Positions 1 through 4,071 of a DNA stretch of 5,724 nt are shown here, in pieces (within the stretch, counting starts at the first letter, position 1; each line of letters begins with the position of its first letter). This DNA comes from Clostridia bacterium (GTDB taxonomy: Bacteria; Bacillota_A; Clostridia; Peptostreptococcales; JAAYPU01), in the NCBI GenBank assembly GCA_022360735.1, contig JAKSCF010000375.1:1-5724 (forward strand). The letters run 5' to 3'. A program made the translations under genes and the position numbers. The notes beneath the pieces were generated by a model that was given only the letters and a program-made list of their open reading frames with translations, did no database searches and was not told the origin of the DNA.

Positions 1-132
1 AACTTTGTAACATTCGTTGTGATCTTCGAGGTAGAGAAATTATAAAGGCCTCTAAAAGTAAGCATAAAGAACATTGAGATATAAGCTGCAATTTGTAACC
101 GTCAACAAACCATTAAATTAAGAAAGGGCCCC

Positions 133-804
133 ATGAGAAAAAAAGTAATTATAACCGGAACGACAGGCATGGTAGGGAAAGCTGTACTATTGGAATGCCT
201 GGAAGATGACAGAATTGAATCGGTATTAATCATCAATCGCAGGTCGATCAATATGACACATCCTAAACTTAAGGAAATCATTCATGAAAATTTTCTGAAC
301 CTGGAAACCCTGAAAACCGACCTGTATGGCTATGATGCCTGCTTCTTTTGTATGGGAGTTTCCGTCATTGGATTAAATGAAGAAGAATATACCAGAATCA
401 CTTATTCAATCACCGAAATTTTTGCTTCTACCCTCTATAATATTAATCCGAAAATGGTTTTTAATTATGTTTCAGGGGCCGGAACAGATAGTACCGAAAA
501 AAGCAGGGTAATGTGGGCCAGGGTGAAAGGGAGAACTGAGAATATGGTTTTGAATAAAGGATTTAAAGATGCCTATTCCGTAAGACTTGGAGCTATTCTG
601 CCTGAAAAAGGTATCAAATCAAAAACCAATTGGTACAATATCTTTTATATCATATTCAGGCCATTTTTCCCTATAATGAAAAGAATGAAGTCCATTACAA
701 CAACGACCAAATTTGGAAAGGCAATGATAAATACAATATATAATCCAAGAGATTTAAAGCATCTGGAGAATAAACATATCAATGAATTAGCAGGAAAATT
801 ATAA
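133..804 (+). CDS. NAD(P)-binding atypical SDR / epimerase-like protein
   Basis: This 223-residue protein has an N-terminal Rossmann fold with the nucleotide-binding motif TGTTGMVG at residues 8-15, after a short hydrophobic first strand (VIITG). Residues 111-117 (NYVSGAG) and the block MWARVKGRTEN at 127-137 match the atypical, TIP30/HTATIP2-like branch of the short-chain dehydrogenase family. In classical SDRs the catalytic pair is YxxxK. Here Lys132 is kept but the Tyr position holds Trp128, so ordinary SDR redox chemistry is doubtful; from memory this Trp is common in bacterial relatives. Residues 168-182 are hydrophobic and aromatic but do not make a convincing membrane helix. No signal peptide is seen, so it is probably cytoplasmic. 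The ATG at 133 is chosen because the Rossmann strand begins directly after it. The gene converges on its right neighbour, so they are not an operon. Substrate unknown; family call is firm, function is not. Confidence 0.88.
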   Translation: MRKKVIITGTTGMVGKAVLLECLEDDRIESVLIINRRSINMTHPKLKEIIHENFLNLETLKTDLYGYDACFFCMGVSVIGLNEEEYTRITYSITEIFASTLYNINPKMVFNYVSGAGTDSTEKSRVMWARVKGRTENMVLNKGFKDAYSVRLGAILPEKGIKSKTNWYNIFYIIFRPFFPIMKRMKSITTTTKFGKAMINTIYNPRDLKHLENKHINELAGKL

Positions 805-820
805 ATCGCATCTTTACATT

Positions 821-1360
821 TTAAAGCATTCCTTTTTCGATTAAATCTAAAACACGAATTGTACCTTTGGGGAGTTGGCTTTTATAGTCTTCATTATTTT
901 TCATCATTCGTCGAACATGGATTCCTTCATGAGTTTTCACAGGGTATTTCTCCAATACTTCCACTTTGATTCCATAGTTTTCAAATCGTTTAATTTTCTT
1001 TTCTTCCCATTCAGTATATATCTTCATCAGCATGATTACATTCTCCCGGTTCGGAATAAAATACTTCCACTTTTCTTCATTAAATAAATAAAAAGGGATA
1101 AAGCTGATTTTATTTAAATCAGCCTCCAAATCAATAAGGCATTCTTTAATCATTTGCTGGCGTTGAAAATATGTATAGGGGTTTGATTCTGTTGCATGAC
1201 GATGACTGCTTGCTTTTTCTTCCACAAACTCAGAAGGGTCCGGATTCGTAATTCCAATGATCAGATGCTCACATTTGTCCAATACTTTCTTTAAATAGTC
1301 TAAATGGCCTAAATGAAAAGGTTGAAAACGGCCATGTATCATTCCATATTTTATTTTCAT
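821..1360 (-). CDS. Nicotinamide-nucleotide adenylyltransferase-like nucleotidyltransferase
   Basis: This 179-residue protein belongs to the HxGH nucleotidyltransferase superfamily. Residues 8-19 read IHGRFQPFHLGH, giving the GRFQPxHxGH signature with His16 and His19 as the expected ATP-phosphate ligands. Residues 60-69 (NPYTYFQRQQ) match the NPFTxxER segment of NadM-type NMN adenylyltransferases, which join NMN or NaMN with ATP to make NAD or its deamido form. The C-terminal ATP-binding signature, ISxTxxR in many relatives, appears here as EGIHVRR at 145-151, followed by an archaeal-NadM-like tail (MMKNNEDYKSQLP). Length is close to the 165-185 residues usual for NadM. No signal peptide or membrane segment is visible, so it is probably cytoplasmic. 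The ATG at 1360 lies six codons before the GRFQPFH block, as in the family. The upstream regulator gene is on the same strand with a 58-base gap, so co-transcription is possible. The substrate could be a different nucleotide or a sugar or alcohol phosphate. Confidence 0.85.
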   Translation of the reverse strand: MKIKYGMIHGRFQPFHLGHLDYLKKVLDKCEHLIIGITNPDPSEFVEEKASSHRHATESNPYTYFQRQQMIKECLIDLEADLNKISFIPFYLFNEEKWKYFIPNRENVIMLMKIYTEWEEKKIKRFENYGIKVEVLEKYPVKTHEGIHVRRMMKNNEDYKSQLPKGTIRVLDLIEKGML

Positions 1361-1418
1361 AATCTTTGTTTTAAGTGAAGTTAGTAAAGTTATAGAATAT
1401 TATCTAGGTTTTCTTCAG

Positions 1419-3092
1419 CTATTTTACCTGATGTTTGGGTTGGTTATTAATGAAAAATGATGGGGTAACTCCTGTATATTTCTTAAAAGCATTTATAAAA
1501 ACCGAACGGTTATTGAAACCTGAGTTATTAGCCAAGGTTTCCAGTGTATGAGTGACTGCATATCCCTCAGAAATTAACCTGATTACTTCTTGAATTCTAA
1601 ACTCATTAATAAAATTAGGAAAGTTTGTTTCATATACTGTATTTACAGTTCTTGAAAGATAGCTGCGGTTAGTTCCAAGGTTAGTGGCAACTTTTTCGAT
1701 GGTCAACTCTGGATCTAAATAGATTTTATCTTTCTCAATTAACGTCTGTAGTCTGGATGCTAAATCATAAAATTTCGAAACTTCATTATCCAAAGGCTTC
1801 AAAGCTTTCGGCTTAGAGCTATAATGTTTTATTTTTTTCTCATTCTCAAGGGTTTTTCTTACTAATTTAACTTTGGAAAAGTATAGTTTCCAATATAATA
1901 TCAGAATAATCATTGACACTGTTAAAAGTGTTAAAATGGAAGCTATTAAAAAGATATTTTCTTTCTTTGACAGGATTAGTTTTTGCCTGGTTTTTTCATG
2001 GTCGTTTTCAGCAAGAATGATAAGGGACCGGTTAATATTATTTTGTTTGTTAATTGAATCATTTATTACATGATATTGTTTCAGGAGATAAAGTGATTTT
2101 TTAGGTTTATTCAGTTTATCGTAGATCCTGGAAAGCAACAAAAACCATTTAGGCTTCGTATTATTGTTTTTAATCGCGCTTTTAAGTGCTTCTTCATATT
2201 TCCCTTCTTTAAAAAGAAGATGACTTCTCAAATATGTAAGCTCTGCCCTGGAATCGGCACGTATTTTGTCAAAAGGTAATTTTTCAATGTTTTCAAAAAA
2301 CCTTCTGGCATTTGCCAAATCTCCCATTAAAAGATAGGTCTCAGAAGTCTTTATATTGATATAGGCTTTGATATTAACGTGATAGGGCCTTTTTAAGTAA
2401 TTATTGGCCTTGGTCAATGATTTATTGAACCAGTCTAATGCCATTTGGTAATTATGTGTAAGGAGTCCTATTTGTCCAAGGTTATTCATAATAACATAAG
2501 GCCGCCAAAAGTTCCAGGTACTTCTATTATTATAATGGTCTAAAATCGCCAGATAGGTATCTTGAGCTTTGTCAAAAAGACGGGCATGATAGTAAACATC
2601 ACCTAATAAGTGATACAGATTCATTTTTTCTTCTTCATCTTCTTGCGTTTCATAGTAATCCCGCATATTCAGAATAGAAACCATGGCTGAATCATATTGC
2701 ATGGTTTTAATGAAGAAATTGCTTCTCTGATCTTCAACCCAAATACGTTGTTTTTCCAACTTTAATTTTTTCGCAAGCTTTAAAGCTTCTGCCAGATAAA
2801 TCTGACGGAGAGAATCCGTATAAATCTGAGGATAAGCCAATAAGAACATGTGGCTTTCCTCATCCCTGGAACTTGTTTTTAAGAAAAGTTGCCGAGTAAG
2901 TGATTTTCTTCGGATAGGATCACTTATTTCATCAAGCAGCACAACAATTTTCTCAACGTTCTCTCTGAATTGCTCGATCTTTAAATTATCAAGATTGTCT
3001 ATTTCTTGTTCTATCCTTTCATCAATTGATTTTTCACCCTTGCAGATAAGGCTAATCATCAAAAAAATGCTAACTGTAATTCTGTTTTTCAT
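1419..3092 (-). CDS. Membrane-anchored TPR / AraC-type HTH transcriptional regulator
   Basis: From the ATG at 3092 this is a 557-residue one-chain sensor-regulator. Residues 1-17 (MKNRITVSIFLMISLIC) look like an export signal. Residues 90-345 are helical with at least five TPR-like units, for example around 159-187, 199-230, 246-272, 284-310 and 317-345. One strong membrane helix lies at 380-400 (IFLIASILTLL...), followed by a basic, charged linker. Residues about 458-547 form an AraC/XylS DNA-binding domain with two HTHs: LTIEKVATNLGTNRSYLSR near 463-481 and LETLANNSGFNNRSVF near 517-532, ending in the family-typical FKKYTGVTPSFF. The implied topology is TPRs in the periplasm and HTH in the cytoplasm, a layout common in Bacteroidota. 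No kinase or receiver domain is seen. The frame stays open upstream to a TTG at 3173, but that start would put 27 extra residues before a clean signal peptide. It is divergent from the secreted fibre operon, whose control it could take part in; this is inference. Confidence 0.88.
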   Translation of the reverse strand: MKNRITVSIFLMISLICKGEKSIDERIEQEIDNLDNLKIEQFRENVEKIVVLLDEISDPIRRKSLTRQLFLKTSSRDEESHMFLLAYPQIYTDSLRQIYLAEALKLAKKLKLEKQRIWVEDQRSNFFIKTMQYDSAMVSILNMRDYYETQEDEEEKMNLYHLLGDVYYHARLFDKAQDTYLAILDHYNNRSTWNFWRPYVIMNNLGQIGLLTHNYQMALDWFNKSLTKANNYLKRPYHVNIKAYINIKTSETYLLMGDLANARRFFENIEKLPFDKIRADSRAELTYLRSHLLFKEGKYEEALKSAIKNNNTKPKWFLLLSRIYDKLNKPKKSLYLLKQYHVINDSINKQNNINRSLIILAENDHEKTRQKLILSKKENIFLIASILTLLTVSMIILILYWKLYFSKVKLVRKTLENEKKIKHYSSKPKALKPLDNEVSKFYDLASRLQTLIEKDKIYLDPELTIEKVATNLGTNRSYLSRTVNTVYETNFPNFINEFRIQEVIRLISEGYAVTHTLETLANNSGFNNRSVFINAFKKYTGVTPSFFINNQPKHQVK

Positions 3093-3193
3093 TACAAGTA
3101 TCAAATAATACATAAAATACCGGTTAAATATATCAATTAATCTTAGATCAGTGATAAATTCAATCCCCTCCAACTAGCCAATATGCAAAAAAC

Positions 3194-3219
3194 TTGTAAA
3201 GATTTATCAATCCTTACAA
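3194..3219. repeat. Inverted repeat, 11-base arms, 4-base loop
   Basis: The left arm TTGTAAAGATT (3194-3204) and right arm AATCCTTACAA (3209-3219) are complementary at 10 of 11 positions around the spacer TATC. There is no T-run after it on either strand, and it lies about 100 bases before the regulator start and far from any gene end, so a terminator is unlikely. Its near-symmetry fits a binding site for a dimeric regulator, or a hairpin in a transcript crossing the region. The structure is seen directly; the role is inference. Confidence 0.6.
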
Positions 3220-3220
3220 A

Positions 3221-3228
3221 TACCTTTG
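3221..3228 (+). promoter_or_regulatory. Candidate -7 element (TACCTTTG)
   Basis: This is an exact match to the Bacteroidota -7 consensus TAnnTTTG, two bases after the 3194-3219 inverted repeat. The nearest TTG upstream (3194-3196) is 24 bases away, longer than the roughly 20 expected for the -33 element, and lies in the repeat arm. If active it would give a leader of about 350 bases before the 3584 gene, or a separate small RNA. An eight-base degenerate motif can occur by chance in AT-rich DNA. Confidence 0.2.
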
Positions 3229-3291
3229 TCTTTCTTAATGCGTATTGTTTAATTGTTTGAATCGAACATGAAGTCATTATTAATAGTTGAT

Positions 3292-3299
3292 CAAATCTA
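3292..3299 (-). promoter_or_regulatory. Candidate -7 element for the regulator gene (TAGATTTG, minus strand)
   Basis: Read on the minus strand, these bases are TAGATTTG, an exact TAnnTTTG match and identical to the plus-strand box at 3503-3510. No TTG-type -33 element is seen at the right distance. Initiation here would give a leader of about 190 bases before the ATG at 3092. The identity of the two divergent boxes is suggestive but may be chance. Confidence 0.22.
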
Positions 3300-3418
3300 G
3301 TAAAAACCAGAATCCGGAAATGATAGATAAATAAAGGCGTTTAGAAACTTTCAGCCCGACCGTTTTGAAGACTTTATAACTAATTTTTCTTTCCTTGAAA
3401 TCATTGTATTAAAGTTTA

Positions 3419-3458
3419 AATCTGCCCTTTTTCTGAATCATAAGCAGATTACCTCTGC
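3419..3458 (+). repeat. Two overlapping, mutually exclusive hairpins
   Basis: AATCTGC (3419-3425) pairs perfectly with GCAGATT (3444-3450) across an 18-base loop. The first five bases of that right arm, GCAGA (3444-3448), also pair perfectly with TCTGC (3454-3458) across a 5-base loop. Only one can form at a time. The region lies upstream of the best promoter candidate, so it would be in RNA only if transcription starts earlier, for example after the 3221-3228 box. Confidence 0.35.
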
Positions 3459-3477
3459 ACGCTCTATAGGCGAATCA

Positions 3478-3490
3478 CCTACCTAGTAGG
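3478..3490. promoter_or_regulatory. Candidate operator: palindrome CCTAC-CTA-GTAGG
   Basis: Five-base arms CCTAC (3478-3482) and GTAGG (3486-3490) are perfectly complementary around CTA. The site covers the bases where a -33 element would be expected for the TAGATTTG box at 3503-3510, where no TTTG is present. That placement fits an activator contacting RNA polymerase. A related half-site, TAGG (3467-3470), faces CCTA (3478-3481) just upstream, and the blocks GCTCTATAGG (3461-3470) and GCTCTCAGG (3490-3498) form an imperfect direct repeat around it. The bound protein is unknown: the neighbouring AraC-type regulator is a positional candidate, though short CCTAC/GTAGG palindromes look more like sites of NarL/LuxR-type HTH proteins. 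Confidence 0.45.
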
Positions 3491-3502
3491 CTCTCAGGAT
3501 TT

Positions 3503-3510
3503 TAGATTTG
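3503..3510 (+). promoter_or_regulatory. Candidate -7 element of the secreted-fibre operon (TAGATTTG)
   Basis: This is an exact TAnnTTTG match placed 73 bases before the ATG at 3584, implying a start near 3516 and a leader of about 65-70 bases. The -33 TTTG is missing and a palindrome occupies its place, so the promoter would be weak without help from an activator. It is the best-placed promoter candidate for the two-gene operon. Confidence 0.4.
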
Positions 3511-3583
3511 TAATAATATTTTCTCTCTGAAGCTTTGGCTGACTCAATTAAAAAAATCATTTTCAAAACAAAAATTAAGGCAT

Positions 3584-4069
3584 ATGACAAAAAATATTTT
3601 CACCCTCTCTTTAGTATTCATAATATGCTTCAGCATTTCTAATACTAAAGCTCAACAAACAACTGTTGCGGGACATGGGAAGATTTCAGGCAATTTGGCA
3701 AGTGCAAGCTACTCGATTGGACAATTAGTTTGTAATAGCCTTATAGATTCAGACTACAATGCAACTTTAGGAATTCAACAAGCTTATAATGTATTGATAA
3801 TCATCGATGACTCGACTCAAAATAATCTTGAAATAAGAGCATATCCAAACCCAACAAGAGATTTTATCAAACTCAATTTGGGAAACTATGAAATTAACAA
3901 GCTACAATTCTTTCTGTTTGATATAAGCGGAAAACTATTGATGAATAAAAATATAACGAACAAAGCAACTATGATTCCAATGTCCCAATATATTCCGGGA
4001 ATTTATTTTATAAAAATCACTGATAATAAAAAAGATATTAAAACTTTTAAAATCATTAAAACTAAGTAA
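3584..4069 (+). CDS. Small secreted protein with T9SS type A sorting domain
   Basis: This 161-residue protein starts with a clear signal peptide: Lys3, a hydrophobic stretch at 5-18, and a likely cut after TKA (residue 23) leaving an N-terminal Gln. Residues 27-70 (VAGHGKISG..ASYSIGQLVC, then TLGIQQAYNV) match the short Gly/Ser-rich segment SysiGQ...GiQQaY that recurs in small Bacteroidota T9SS proteins. Residues 84-161 are a type A C-terminal sorting domain, with YPNP at 87-90, LFDISGKLL at 111-119 and IPGIYFIKI at 137-145, ending in basic strands. Such domains direct passage through the T9SS outer-membrane translocon and are usually cut off at the surface. Little besides the sorting domain and the short leader module is present, so the mature product would be only about 60 residues. 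The next gene begins two bases after the stop, so the two are co-transcribed. Whether this product helps export or attach the fibre protein is inference. Confidence 0.9.
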   Translation: MTKNIFTLSLVFIICFSISNTKAQQTTVAGHGKISGNLASASYSIGQLVCNSLIDSDYNATLGIQQAYNVLIIIDDSTQNNLEIRAYPNPTRDFIKLNLGNYEINKLQFFLFDISGKLLMNKNITNKATMIPMSQYIPGIYFIKITDNKKDIKTFKIIKTK

Positions 4070-4071
4070 TT

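Larger units (their letters stand above)
3093..3583. other. Divergent intergenic region, 491 bases, no gene seen
   Basis: This gap separates the leftward regulator gene from the rightward secreted-protein operon. I found no convincing gene on either strand: the ATG-started frames read on the plus strand are about ten codons or fewer (for example at 3268), and no tRNA or rRNA pattern is visible. It holds three exact TAnnTTTG matches (3221-3228 and 3503-3510 on plus, 3292-3299 on minus), a near-perfect 26-base inverted repeat at 3194-3219, a pair of overlapping hairpins at 3419-3458, and a 13-base palindrome at 3478-3490. That density suggests regulatory DNA for both flanking genes. A small RNA starting after the 3221-3228 box cannot be excluded. 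Confidence 0.7.

Noticed and set aside
1..132. Possible end of an upstream gene (plus-strand frames ending at 45 or 77, or a minus-strand frame from 74 running off the left edge)
   Set aside because: All three pieces are 14-24 codons, none shows a recognisable motif, and there is no way to choose between them without sequence to the left.
805..820. Bidirectional terminator between the convergent genes
   Set aside because: The 16-base gap and its flanks show no convincing GC stem with a T-run on either strand.
1361..1418. Promoter for the adenylyltransferase gene (TAACTTTA on the minus strand)
   Set aside because: It misses the final G of TAnnTTTG and has no -33 partner; the gene may be read through from the regulator gene.
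875..3108. Plus-strand open frames at 875-1087, 1873-2073 and 2848-3108
   Set aside because: They lie inside the strongly supported minus-strand nucleotidyltransferase and regulator genes and encode Phe/Ser-rich sequence with no recognisable domain.
3093..3173. N-terminal extension of the regulator from the TTG at 3173
   Set aside because: It would add 27 residues before a well-formed signal peptide starting at the ATG at 3092; Bacteroidota usually start at ATG and nothing supports the rarer codon.
3251..3270. T-loop-like GTTTGAATCGAAC suggesting a tRNA
   Set aside because: No acceptor, D or anticodon stem can be built around it.
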